From: Silicimonas sp.
GTDB taxonomy: Bacteria > Pseudomonadota > Alphaproteobacteria > Rhodobacterales > Rhodobacteraceae
Length of the DNA stretch: 44,408 nucleotides
Direction of reading: 5' to 3'
Assembly: GCA_022340315.1 (NCBI GenBank)
Contig: JAJDOD010000023.1
Span: 1 to 44,408, forward strand
This document shows, piece after piece, positions 25,476-34,634 of the stretch. The position numbers and the translations under genes were made by a program. Each line of letters opens with the position of its first letter. Position 1 is the stretch's first letter. The notes below the pieces were generated by a model. It saw only the letters and a program-made list of their open reading frames with translations, did no database searches and was not told the DNA's origin.

Positions 25476-26555
25476 ATGGGCGCGTATATCCTCAGACGGC
25501 TTCTGCTGATCATCCCGACGCTCTTCGGGATCATGGTGGTGAACTTCACGCTCACGCAGTTCGTTCCCGGCGGCCCCATCGAGCAGATCATCGCCAATCT
25601 CGAAGGCCAGGGCGACGTGTTCGAGTCGATCGCAGGCGGAGGCTCGGAAGTGATCGACGGCGGCGGCGACAGCCAGTACGAAGGCGCGCGCGGCCTGCCT
25701 CCGGAATTCATCGAGGAGTTGCGGATCGAGTTCGGCTTCGACAAGCCCGCCTATGTCCGCTTCTTCGACATGCTTTGGAATTACGTCCGTTTCGATTTCG
25801 GTGAGAGTTACTTCCGTTCGGTCACCGTGGTTGATCTCGTGATTGAGAAGATGCCGGTGTCGATCTCGCTCGGCCTCTGGTCGACCGTCCTCGCCTATCT
25901 CGTCTCGATCCCTCTCGGTATCCGAAAGGCGATCAAGGACGGCTCGTCTTTCGATACCTGGACCTCGGGCGTACTGATCGCGGCCTATGCTATTCCCGGG
26001 TTCCTCTTCGCGATCATGCTGCTCGTCCTCTTCGCGGGCGGCACCTACTACCAGTGGTTCCCGCTGCGCGGCCTGACCTCGGACAACTGGTCCGATCTGT
26101 CTTTGGTCGGAAAGGTGCTCGACTATTTCTGGCACCTCTGCCTGCCCCTCGCAGCTTCCATGATCTCGGCGTTCACGTTCTCGACGCTGCTGACCAAGAA
26201 CAGCTTTCTTGACGAGATCTCCAAGCAATACGTCGTCACGGCCCGCTCGAAGGGTCTGAGCGAGGGCCGTGTGCTTTACGGCCATGTCTTCCGCAACGCC
26301 ATGCTGATCGTCATCGCGGGCTTCCCTGCCGCCTTCATCGGCATCTTCTTCGGCGGTTCGCTGATCATCGAAACGATTTTCTCGCTCGACGGTCTCGGGC
26401 GCCTTGGTTTCGAGGCCGCCGTCGCGCGCGACTACCCGGTGATCTTCGGCACGCTCTTCGCCTTCGGGCTGATCGGCCTTCTGGTCGGGATTCTGTCGGA
26501 CCTGATGTATGTCTTCGTCGATCCCCGCATCGACTTCGAGAAACGGGAGACCTAG
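25476..26555 (+). CDS. yejB: peptide ABC transporter permease (YejB-like)
   Basis: A 359-residue inner-membrane permease with six predicted membrane spans. It opens with [20 protein letters not shown], the OppB-type first span, followed by a periplasmic loop (about residues 40-95) longer than in OppB and characteristic of YejB. The EAA loop that contacts the ATPase is at about 250-270 ([20 protein letters not shown]). It pairs with YejE encoded downstream; only three bases separate the two genes. Length is close to E. coli YejB. Confidence 0.95.
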   Translation: MGAYILRRLLLIIPTLFGIMVVNFTLTQFVPGGPIEQIIANLEGQGDVFESIAGGGSEVIDGGGDSQYEGARGLPPEFIEELRIEFGFDKPAYVRFFDMLWNYVRFDFGESYFRSVTVVDLVIEKMPVSISLGLWSTVLAYLVSIPLGIRKAIKDGSSFDTWTSGVLIAAYAIPGFLFAIMLLVLFAGGTYYQWFPLRGLTSDNWSDLSLVGKVLDYFWHLCLPLAASMISAFTFSTLLTKNSFLDEISKQYVVTARSKGLSEGRVLYGHVFRNAMLIVIAGFPAAFIGIFFGGSLIIETIFSLDGLGRLGFEAAVARDYPVIFGTLFAFGLIGLLVGILSDLMYVFVDPRIDFEKRET

Positions 26556-26558
26556 ACC

Positions 26559-27746
26559 GTGGCCCTCCGCGAAGACATCGAGGAAACGCCGGGCACGCAG
26601 GCTCCCATCCCTGTGGTCGTGCCCGAGAAACGCCGCATGTGGCTCTCGCCGCTCAACCAGCGGCGCTGGCGGAACTTCCGGCGAAACAGCCGCGCGTTCT
26701 GGTCGCTGATGATCTTCGTGGCACTCTTCGGCCTGAGCCTCTTTGCCGAGTTCATCGCCAACGACAAGCCGATCCTGGTGAAGCACAAGGGCGAATTCTA
26801 CATGCCCATCTTCAACTTCTACCCCGAGACGACCTTCGGCGGCGATCTCCCCATCGAGGCGCAGTACCAGTACGAAGACATCGAATGCCTGATCGTGACC
26901 GGCGGCGTGGTCGACTGTTACGACGACCCCGAAGGCATACTGGACGAGGTCGCGACGAGTGGCACGGCGCTCGGCGAACCCGTCGAGGCCGGCTGGCTGA
27001 TCTGGCCGCCGATCCCCTACAAATACGACACGATCGTGGACATACAGGGCGCAGCGCCCTCGGCACCGGACGAAAACAACCTGCTCGGCACCGACGATAC
27101 CAAGCGTGACGTGCTGGCGCGAGTGATCTACGGCTTCCGGCTCTCGATCCTCTTCACCATCATCGTCACGGCCGCGACCGCGGTCATCGGCATCATGGCG
27201 GGCGCGGTGCAGGGCTATTTCGGCGGCTGGCTCGACCTGATCTTCCAGCGCGTGCTGGAGATCTGGGGATCGACCCCGCAGCTTTACGTCATCATCATTC
27301 TCTTCGCGATCCTCGGGCGAAGTTTCTGGCTTCTGGTCTTCATCATGATCCTCTTCGGCTGGCCGGCGCTGGTCGGCGTGGTCCGCGCCGAGTTCCTGCG
27401 GGCACGCAACTTCGAGTATGTCCGCGCCGCCCGCGCGCTTGGCGTGTCGAATGCCAAGATCATGTTCCGCCACATGCTGCCCAACGCGATGGTGGCGACG
27501 CTGACGCTGCTGCCGTTTCTCATCACCGGCACCATCGGCACGTTGGCGGGGCTTGATTTCCTCGGCTACGGCCTGCCCTCCTCGGCGCCTTCACTGGGCG
27601 AGTTGACACTGCAGGCCAAGCAGAACCTGCAAGCTCCTTGGCTGGCCTTCACCGCCTTTTTCACCTTCGCGATCATGCTGTCGCTGCTGGTCTTCATCTT
27701 CGAGGGCGTGCGCGATGCCTTCGATCCGAGGAAGACGTTTTCATGA
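26559..27746 (+). CDS. yejE: peptide ABC transporter permease (YejE-like)
   Basis: A 395-residue permease starting with GTG at 26559 (GGGAG upstream). After a cytoplasmic N-terminus and a first span (about residues 45-66, MIFVALFGLSLFAEFIANDK) comes a large periplasmic insert (about 70-175), with WPPIPYKYDTI near its end, followed by GTDDTKRDVLARVIYGFRLS. The EAA loop is FEYVRAARALGVSNAKIMF (about 285-305), and the C-terminal DFLGYGLPSSAPSLGELTLQ and EGVRDAFDP match YejE closely. A dispersed repeat lies between its stop and yejF, which is unusual inside an operon. Confidence 0.95.
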   Translation: MALREDIEETPGTQAPIPVVVPEKRRMWLSPLNQRRWRNFRRNSRAFWSLMIFVALFGLSLFAEFIANDKPILVKHKGEFYMPIFNFYPETTFGGDLPIEAQYQYEDIECLIVTGGVVDCYDDPEGILDEVATSGTALGEPVEAGWLIWPPIPYKYDTIVDIQGAAPSAPDENNLLGTDDTKRDVLARVIYGFRLSILFTIIVTAATAVIGIMAGAVQGYFGGWLDLIFQRVLEIWGSTPQLYVIIILFAILGRSFWLLVFIMILFGWPALVGVVRAEFLRARNFEYVRAARALGVSNAKIMFRHMLPNAMVATLTLLPFLITGTIGTLAGLDFLGYGLPSSAPSLGELTLQAKQNLQAPWLAFTAFFTFAIMLSLLVFIFEGVRDAFDPRKTFS

Positions 27747-27748
27747 GT

Positions 27749-27830
27749 GGTTCGACGCGCTGCGCGCGCCGATCCGCTGGAGGGATTTCACCCCTCCAGA
27801 CCACCCCAGAGTATTTTTGGGCCAATGATG
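27749..27830 (+). repeat. dispersed two-hairpin repeat, copy 2 (between yejE and yejF)
   Basis: It starts two bases after the yejE stop. Hairpin 1 is GCGC-rich (27755-27767), a CGATCCG linker follows, hairpin 2 has arms CTGGAGGG / CCCTCCAG (27777-27799), then ACCACCCCAGAGTATTTTTG. The order and linker are the same as at 13169-13249 and 40321-40403. Its position within an otherwise tight operon could lower yejF expression or set an mRNA processing point. Confidence 0.85.
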
Positions 27831-27840
27831 GAGTTGCGGA

Positions 27841-29439
<1,599 letters not shown>

Positions 29440-29460
29440 CGCGCGGATTTCTTGGAAATT

Positions 29461-29495
29461 TCAACTTAACCCCCTGGAAAGTTGACTTTTTCTTT
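29461..29495 (+). terminator. intrinsic terminator after yejF
   Basis: TCAACTT (29461-29467) pairs with AAGTTGA (29479-29485) around an 11-base loop, followed directly by CTTTTTCTTT. The stem is only 7 bp and AT-rich, but the T-tract is strong. It begins 21 bases after the yejABEF operon end. Confidence 0.65.
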
Positions 29496-29601
29496 ACCTC
29501 CGCCAGTCGATGATAGGGGTGGGAGGACGGGGGCTTTACGGAATTTTCGCGTTAAGGATTTGTTAGGCGCTTGCCGGGACTTGCGGATCGTCGTGTAGCA
29601 T

Positions 29602-29616
29602 GTTCTATATTTGTTC
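29602..29616 (+). promoter_or_regulatory. putative LexA (SOS) box, GTTC-N7-GTTC
   Basis: GTTCTATATTTGTTC is a perfect match to the direct-repeat LexA operator of alphaproteobacteria (GTTC-N7-GTTC). It ends two bases before the ATG of the DnaE2-like fragment and contains a possible -10 hexamer (TATATT, 29606-29611), so the mRNA may be leaderless. About one such match is expected by chance in 44 kb on both strands, but its placement at a dnaE2 remnant makes function likely. Confidence 0.65.
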
Positions 29617-29618
29617 CT

Positions 29619-29987
29619 ATGCCTGCCGCCGCCTCCTGGCCTCGTCCGCCTGCCTGCCTCCCCCACGCCCAGTTGGACGTGCCACCGAATGGCGTACGGG
29701 TCGCCGTGGCCGGTCTTGTGCTGGTCCGTCAGCGGCCCGGCACGGCGAAAGGCGTGATCTTCATCACGCTCGAGGATGAAACCGGCATCTCGAATATCAT
29801 CGTCTGGCGCAAGATGTACGAACGCTTTCGGCGTGCCGTGATCGCGGGTCGCGCGCTGAAAGTGACCGGCCGGATCCAGCGCGAAAGCGGCGTCACCCAT
29901 GTCATCGCCGAGAAGATCGAGGATATCTCCTGGATGCTCGACGACCTTGTGCGCACCGAACCCGCACGCGCCGCCTATCAGCCCTGA
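29619..29987 (+). CDS. OB-fold protein, C-terminal remnant of error-prone polymerase DnaE2
   Basis: A 122-residue frame starting at ATG 29619. Residues about 25-110 ([67 protein letters not shown]) match the last domain, an OB fold, of DnaE2/ImuC, the SOS mutagenesis polymerase of about 1,080 residues. The PHP, palm, fingers and thumb regions are absent, and imuA and imuB are not in the window. It is either the relic of a deleted imuA-imuB-dnaE2 operon that kept its LexA box, or a functional stand-alone single-strand DNA-binding domain. The frame is intact. Its 3' end overlaps the convergent Lrp gene by 10 bases. Confidence 0.7.
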   Translation: MPAAASWPRPPACLPHAQLDVPPNGVRVAVAGLVLVRQRPGTAKGVIFITLEDETGISNIIVWRKMYERFRRAVIAGRALKVTGRIQRESGVTHVIAEKIEDISWMLDDLVRTEPARAAYQP

Positions 29988-30448
29988 AAAAGCGGCAGCG
30001 CTGTCGTATCCTTGAGGTCCTCCATGACAAAGGACGCGCTGACGTCGGAAAGCTCGACCTTGCGGATCAACCGCTGGTACAGCCGGTCATAGGCCGCCAT
30101 GTCGTGCACCCTGGCGCGGATCAGGTAGTCGAGATCGCCCGACATCCGGTGCGCGCCCAGGATCTCGGGCATCTCGCGCACCGCGCGGGCAAACCGCTCC
30201 AGCCACTCGGGATCGTGCCGATTGGTGCGCACCTGGATGATGACTGACAGCCCAAGCCCCAGTTTCCCGGCATCGAGCAGCGCCACCCGCGCCCGGATCA
30301 ACCCGCTGTCCTCCAGCCGCCGGATGCGCCGCCACGCCGCATTCCGGCTCAGGCCGACCGCTTCGCCCAGGACCTCGAGGCTCTGTCCGGCGTCGCGCTG
30401 CAATTCGCTCAGGATACGCCGATCAATATCGTCAATAATCTCACTCAT
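29978..30448 (-). CDS. Lrp/AsnC family transcriptional regulator
   Basis: A 156-residue regulator with an N-terminal helix-turn-helix (about residues 5-55, [20 protein letters not shown], then [20 protein letters not shown]) and a C-terminal RAM ligand-binding/oligomerisation domain (about 65-150, with [14 protein letters not shown]). Lrp/AsnC proteins form octamers and usually sense amino acids; the ligand is not evident. It is divergent from the DUF6356 gene. A TCCTAA-N5-TTAGGA palindrome at its start codon suggests autoregulation. Length is typical. Confidence 0.93.
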   Translation of the reverse strand: MSEIIDDIDRRILSELQRDAGQSLEVLGEAVGLSRNAAWRRIRRLEDSGLIRARVALLDAGKLGLGLSVIIQVRTNRHDPEWLERFARAVREMPEILGAHRMSGDLDYLIRARVHDMAAYDRLYQRLIRKVELSDVSASFVMEDLKDTTALPLFQG

Positions 30449-30464
30449 CCTAAAATAATTAGGA
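30448..30464. promoter_or_regulatory. palindrome TCCTAA-N5-TTAGGA at the lrp start
   Basis: A 17-bp dyad with perfect 6-base arms that touches the start codon of the Lrp-type gene and lies in AT-rich sequence. Lrp-family proteins bind short AT-rich palindromes and commonly repress their own gene, so this is a candidate autoregulatory operator. It is 95 bases upstream of the divergent DUF6356 gene. Confidence 0.5.
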
Positions 30465-30475
30465 AATTATCTCAC

Positions 30476-30500
30476 AAGATGCCAGATCCAAAGGCATCTT
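30476..30500. promoter_or_regulatory. hairpin in the lrp/DUF6356 intergenic region
   Basis: AAGATGCC pairs with GGCATCTT (8 bp, 9-base loop). It lies between the divergent genes, 59 bases before the DUF6356 start. It may be a second regulator dyad or a leader structure. No T-tract follows on the plus strand, so it is not a convincing terminator. Confidence 0.35.
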
Positions 30501-30558
30501 TGGGAAAACACAACGCCCTCGCCATGAGATACAGGCTCAACACCGAAGGAGTTCCGCC

Positions 30559-30762
30559 ATGATCGCCCGCCTGTTTTTCGAGCACCCCGCAAAAGTCGAT
30601 GAAAGCTACCTCCAGCACGCTCGCTTCGCCACACGCTTCTCCCTGACACTCTTTGCCGCCGCCGGTGCAGCGCTGGTCCATGCCGTAATTCCTGCACTCT
30701 TCGAGAAGACTGCCAGCCGCATGGTCGCCGACCTCCATGCCCGGACCCACAACCGCGGCTGA
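30559..30762 (+). CDS. DUF6356 family small membrane protein
   Basis: A 67-residue protein with one predicted membrane helix (about residues 27-47, FSLTLFAAAGAALVHAVIPAL). The N-terminus LFFEHPAKVDESYLQHARFA and the phrase ALVHAVIPALFEKTAS match the DUF6356 family, common in Rhodobacteraceae and Sphingomonads and of unknown role. A good ribosome site (GAAGGAG) lies eight bases upstream. It is divergent from the Lrp-type gene and could be its target. An unknown gene follows after 84 bases. Confidence 0.8.
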   Translation: MIARLFFEHPAKVDESYLQHARFATRFSLTLFAAAGAALVHAVIPALFEKTASRMVADLHARTHNRG

Positions 30763-30846
30763 CACGCTTCTGCCACGCGCGCTTCGAGATGCCGCCACAA
30801 TGCGGCGCGACACTGGCCTCGACACCTGCCCGAGGAAAGCCGCGCC

Positions 30847-31434
30847 ATGCTCATTCGCGATCTCAAACACAAGATCGGCCGCACCCACCGCATCCACCCG
30901 GCCGAGGTCCGATTGCCGGTGAGGCTTGGTCACCGGGACGCCGAGACGCTATTTCTGGAACCGCTGAAAACCCAGCTTGCAGCCGCGGGTCTCGGCACCG
31001 TGCTTTCCTGCGAGCTCCGCAAACGCGCTTCCGGCGAGGTGATCGGTGTCAACCTCTTCCTCGGGCTGACGAAGCCGGGCAAGGACACGCTTGAAACCGT
31101 CGCAAGGATGCTCGAGGCACTCTCGGCGCCCTGCGGCTCATCGATCCGCCTCTCTGACGCCACGGGCATGCCTCTGATGTTCGGCCTGGCCGAGGGGCTG
31201 GAGCTTTCCATCGACAGTACCTGCGGCCCCGATGCCGCCGCTCAGCGCGCCTTTGCCATGACTTGCCGCGAAACCGCCGAGAAGATCGGCGTCAATCGGG
31301 GTTGGTCGGATAGAGGCGGGCGGACCCGGTTTTTCTTCTACAGCGAAAACCTGCCCGCCATGCGAAAGGGCCTTGCGAGAATACTGGAAGATCATCCCGA
31401 ATTCAGCGGCGCGGCCTTGCGACGTTTGGCCTGA
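30847..31434 (+). CDS. hypothetical protein, 195 residues
   Basis: Starts MLIRDLKHKIGRTHRIHPAE with GAGGAAAG upstream. No signal peptide or membrane span. Notable stretches are GEVIGVNLFLGLTKPGKDTLE, LEALSAPCGSSIRLSD, FGLAEGLELSID and the C-terminal RTRFFFYSENLPAMRKGLAR. The periodicity suggests an alpha/beta fold with repeated strands, but I recognise no family and assign no function. Codon use matches the neighbours, so it appears native. It lies between the DUF6356 gene and fumC on the same strand, 68 bases before fumC. Confidence 0.7.
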   Translation: MLIRDLKHKIGRTHRIHPAEVRLPVRLGHRDAETLFLEPLKTQLAAAGLGTVLSCELRKRASGEVIGVNLFLGLTKPGKDTLETVARMLEALSAPCGSSIRLSDATGMPLMFGLAEGLELSIDSTCGPDAAAQRAFAMTCRETAEKIGVNRGWSDRGGRTRFFFYSENLPAMRKGLARILEDHPEFSGAALRRLA

Positions 31435-31502
31435 CGGCATCCGATTGCCTCTGGCCGGGTCCTTGCCTATAGCTCTTTCCGAACTGCCAGGGAGAGCGCT
31501 CG

Positions 31503-32894
31503 ATGACCCAGACCCGCACCGAAACCGACAGCTTTGGTCCGCTTGAGGTTCCCGCCGACAAGTACTGGGGGGCGCAGACGCAGCGTTCGCTGATGAACTT
31601 TCCCATCGGCTGGGAGAAGCAGCCCGTCGCGATCGTCCGCGCGCTAGGCGTCATCAAGCAGGCCTGCGCCGAGGCGAACAAGGCATCCGGCAAACTGCCC
31701 GCCGAGATTGCTGATGCCATGATCGCGGCCGCCGGTGAAGTGGTCGCGGGCAATCTCGACGAACACTTCCCGCTTGTCGTCTGGCAAACCGGATCGGGGA
31801 CGCAGTCGAACATGAACGCCAACGAGGTCGTCTCGAACCGCGCCATCGAGATGCTTGGCGGCGAGATGGGCTCGAAGGAACCGGTGCACCCCAATGACCA
31901 CTGCAACATGGGGCAATCATCCAACGACACCTTCCCCACCGCCATGCATGTGGCGACAGCGATGACCGCGCGCGACGTTCTTCTGCCCGGATTGAAAAAA
32001 CTGCACGCCACGCTCGAAGCCAAGGTCAAGGAGTTCGACGGCATCATCAAGATCGGGCGCACGCACACGATGGATGCCACGCCCCTGACGCTGGCGCAGG
32101 AATTCGGCGGCTACGCCCACCAGGTCGCCAAGTCGATCGAGCGGGTCGAAACCGCTCTTGGCGACATCTACGAGCTTGCCCAGGGCGGCACGGCGGTCGG
32201 CACCGGTCTCAATACGCCCAAGGGCTGGGGCGAGGAGGTCGCCGCCAACATGGCCCGGATCACCGGCCTTCCCTTTGTGACCGCGCCCAACAAGTTCGAG
32301 GCGCTGGCCGCTCATGACGCGATGGTGGCGATGTCGGGCGCTCTGAAAGCCGCTGCCGCGAGCCTGTTCAAAATCGCCAACGACATCCGGCTTCTCGGTT
32401 CGGGCCCGCGTTGCGGTCTTTACGAGTTGCTGCTGCCGGAAAACGAACCCGGTTCGTCGATCATGCCCGGCAAGGTCAACCCGACGCAGTGCGAAGCCAT
32501 GACCCAGGTTGCCGCGCATGTCATCGGCAACGATGCCGCAGTTGGCTTCGCCGGCAGCCAGGGCCATTTCGAGTTGAACGTCTACAAGCCGATGATCGCC
32601 TATAACGTATTGCAATCCATGCAACTTCTCGGCGACGCGGCAAGCGCCTTCAACGACAATTGCGTGGCCGGCATCCGTGCCAATACCGACCGGATCGAGA
32701 AGCTGATGCGCGAAAGCCTGATGCTGGTAACCGCCCTTGCGCCGACCATCGGCTATGACAATGCCACGACCGTCGCCAAGACCGCCCACAAGAACGGCAC
32801 GACTTTGAAGGAAGAAGCAATCCGGCTCGGCTTCGTTGACGAGGCGACCTTCGACCAGGTTGTGCGTCCCGAGAAGATGATCGGGCCGAAGTGA
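31503..32894 (+). CDS. fumC: fumarate hydratase class II
   Basis: A 463-residue homotetrameric, iron-independent fumarase of the TCA cycle. It begins [29 protein letters not shown]. Active-site motifs are [13 protein letters not shown] (about residues 98-110), the [15 protein letters not shown]-site region, [16 protein letters not shown] with the catalytic histidine, and the superfamily signature [14 protein letters not shown] (about 318-331). Length matches E. coli FumC. GGGAGAG precedes the start. Its stop overlaps the GTG start of the DUF4169 gene (GTGA). Confidence 0.97.
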   Translation: MTQTRTETDSFGPLEVPADKYWGAQTQRSLMNFPIGWEKQPVAIVRALGVIKQACAEANKASGKLPAEIADAMIAAAGEVVAGNLDEHFPLVVWQTGSGTQSNMNANEVVSNRAIEMLGGEMGSKEPVHPNDHCNMGQSSNDTFPTAMHVATAMTARDVLLPGLKKLHATLEAKVKEFDGIIKIGRTHTMDATPLTLAQEFGGYAHQVAKSIERVETALGDIYELAQGGTAVGTGLNTPKGWGEEVAANMARITGLPFVTAPNKFEALAAHDAMVAMSGALKAAAASLFKIANDIRLLGSGPRCGLYELLLPENEPGSSIMPGKVNPTQCEAMTQVAAHVIGNDAAVGFAGSQGHFELNVYKPMIAYNVLQSMQLLGDAASAFNDNCVAGIRANTDRIEKLMRESLMLVTALAPTIGYDNATTVAKTAHKNGTTLKEEAIRLGFVDEATFDQVVRPEKMIGPK

Positions 32895-33064
32895 GCAAGG
32901 TCGTCAGCCTCTCGAAAGCACGCAAGTCCCGCGCACGCCAGGCAGCGCGGAAAGAGGCCGACGCCAACGCAGTGAAATTCGGACGCAACAAGGCAGAGAA
33001 GGCCAGGGACCGGGCCGAGGCGAAGCAATCCGCGAGCGACCTCGATGGTCACCGGCGCGAATGA
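32891..33064 (+). CDS. DUF4169 family protein
   Basis: A 57-residue, very basic protein starting with GTG inside the fumC stop region (GTGA overlap). The sequence [20 protein letters not shown], then [15 protein letters not shown] and the ending DLDGHRRE match DUF4169, a small family found behind fumC in Rhodobacteraceae. It is predicted as one long charged helix. Function unknown. It overlaps the next gene by four bases (ATGA), so fumC, this gene and the RHH gene are translationally coupled. Confidence 0.85.
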   Translation: MSKVVSLSKARKSRARQAARKEADANAVKFGRNKAEKARDRAEAKQSASDLDGHRRE

Positions 33065-33282
33065 GCCGCCCGGTAAAACGCTCGCTGACGCTCCGCGGCC
33101 ACCGCACCAGCGTCACACTCGAAGACCCGTTCTGGCAGGCGTTTCGCGACATTGCTGCGGGGATGAACCGGCCAATCAACGACCTCGCCGCCGAGATCGA
33201 CGCGGGGCGCGACCTCGACACGGGCCTGGCGACCGCGATCCGGCTCTTCGTTCTGGCGTACTACCGCGATGCCAAGCGCTGA
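33061..33282 (+). CDS. ribbon-helix-helix domain protein (RHH_4)
   Basis: A 73-residue protein: [20 protein letters not shown] (ribbon strand), EDPFWQAFRDIAAGMNRPIN (helix), DLAAEIDAGR, then TAIRLFVLAYYRDAK. This matches the RHH_4 family of small putative DNA-binding proteins. It is the third gene of fumC-DUF4169-RHH, a set I recognise as recurrent in Rhodobacteraceae. No toxin gene is adjacent, so it is not an obvious antitoxin. Targets unknown. Confidence 0.82.
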   Translation: MSRPVKRSLTLRGHRTSVTLEDPFWQAFRDIAAGMNRPINDLAAEIDAGRDLDTGLATAIRLFVLAYYRDAKR

Positions 33283-33314
33283 CGCAGGGCGTGCCTGGCA
33301 CCCGGCGCCTGGAA

Positions 33315-34634
33315 TCAAGCGGGCGCCACGCGCAGCCGTATCCCGTCCCTTGCCCGCACCGTGAGATGCGCGACCGGGACCGGTATCTCCGTCACCTCGA
33401 ACCGGAACGCGGCCATAAGCGCCGCAACCAAGACCGTCGCTTCCGCCATTGCAAATCCGGCACCCGGGCAGACCCGTGGACCGGCCGAGAACGGCAGCCA
33501 TGCCTCGCGCGCAGGCTTCCCGCGTTCCCATCGCTCCGGGTCGAAGGCATCCGGATCAGCCCAGAGCAATTCATGCCGCCCCAGATGCCAGGGTGAAACC
33601 ACCACCTGCGCGCCGGGCTTCACCGCCCGCTGTCGGAAGGTTTCCTGTCCTGCCGTTTCGCGCACAAACATCGGCACCGGCGGATAAAGCCGCAGGGTTT
33701 CGCGCAACACGTTCCGAGTAACCGGCATCTTCGACAGCGACGCAAACCCCGGTTCCGCCATGAAAACCTGCGCTTCCTCGCGCACACGTGCGCCCCAGTC
33801 CGGCGCCGCCGCCAGGCACCAGAGCGCCCAGCCCAGAAGCGCGGCGCTCGTCTCGTGCCCTGCCAGAAAGAAAATCGCGACCTGATCCACCATCTCGGCC
33901 TCGGAAAACCCCTCGCCTGTTTCGGGATCGGTCGTCGTCATGATCCGCGTCGCAAGGTCCTCGGGCGCGTGCCCGGCCTCGATATCGGCTTGCCGCGCCG
34001 CCACAAGTTCCGCCACCAGTCCGCGCAATCGGGCTGCCGCCTCCCGCGCCCGCCGCGGATGATGAACCGGCCACCAGGGGAGAAGCGCCGAGATCGTCGC
34101 CACCGGCTGAACCCGCTGGAACGCACGGAATGCCTCGAAGGTTTCCCGCGCCAGATCATCGTCGATCGTTCTTGAGAACAGAGTTCTGAAGATGACGTCC
34201 GCCGTTGCATGGCTCGCCATTTCTTCGACATCAAGCACACCCTCGCCGACACGCGAAATCACTGCGCGGGCCGCCTCGATCATCGCCGGAAAGCCGTCCT
34301 TTACCCGACCACCCTCGAAAGCCGGGTCGATGATCCGGCGTTGATGCGCCCATTCCGCGCCGTTGGTCACGAAGACAGACCGGCCCAGCAATGGCCGTAG
34401 CCCCCGCGTCACCCTGTCTGACTTGGGGAACCGTTCGGGATGCTCGACAAGCACCCGGCGAACGAGGTCCGCTTCATTGACCAGATACGAGCGGAAGAAC
34501 GGCGTCCGAAACTCGGCCATCTTGGCGCGAAAGAGCCGGTCGGGTTGCGCCGACAAAATGTCCTTTCGGAACAGGCGCCAATAGCGCCACAGCGATACGT
34601 GCCTGTCCCGTGCCCCCGGCTTTGGCGGGATCAT
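33315..34634 (-). CDS. cytochrome P450
   Basis: A 439-residue P450 monooxygenase starting MIPPKPGARDRHVSLWRYWR. The start ATG overlaps the stop of the upstream hydrolase (ATGA, 34631-34634). Hallmarks are the oxygen-activation motif AGHETS (residues 258-263), ExxR as E312-T-L-R315, the PERW region, and the haem-thiolate loop FSAGPRVCPG with C389. No membrane anchor is predicted, and no ferredoxin or reductase gene is adjacent. The style (LWRYWRLFRKDILSAQPDRL) resembles bacterial CYP1/CYP4-like fatty-acid or hydrocarbon hydroxylases, but the substrate is open. Coupling to the hydrolase suggests a shared pathway. Confidence 0.93.
   Translation of the reverse strand: MIPPKPGARDRHVSLWRYWRLFRKDILSAQPDRLFRAKMAEFRTPFFRSYLVNEADLVRRVLVEHPERFPKSDRVTRGLRPLLGRSVFVTNGAEWAHQRRIIDPAFEGGRVKDGFPAMIEAARAVISRVGEGVLDVEEMASHATADVIFRTLFSRTIDDDLARETFEAFRAFQRVQPVATISALLPWWPVHHPRRAREAAARLRGLVAELVAARQADIEAGHAPEDLATRIMTTTDPETGEGFSEAEMVDQVAIFFLAGHETSAALLGWALWCLAAAPDWGARVREEAQVFMAEPGFASLSKMPVTRNVLRETLRLYPPVPMFVRETAGQETFRQRAVKPGAQVVVSPWHLGRHELLWADPDAFDPERWERGKPAREAWLPFSAGPRVCPGAGFAMAEATVLVAALMAAFRFEVTEIPVPVAHLTVRARDGIRLRVAPA

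Noticed and set aside
29571-29618. TTG start 16 codons upstream of the DnaE2-like fragment
   Set aside because: It would place the LexA-type box inside the coding region and has no supporting ribosome site; ATG 29619 is preferred.
33061-33282. Possible toxin-antitoxin system with the ribbon-helix-helix gene as antitoxin
   Set aside because: The partner genes are fumC and DUF4169, a conserved set with no toxin-like protein.
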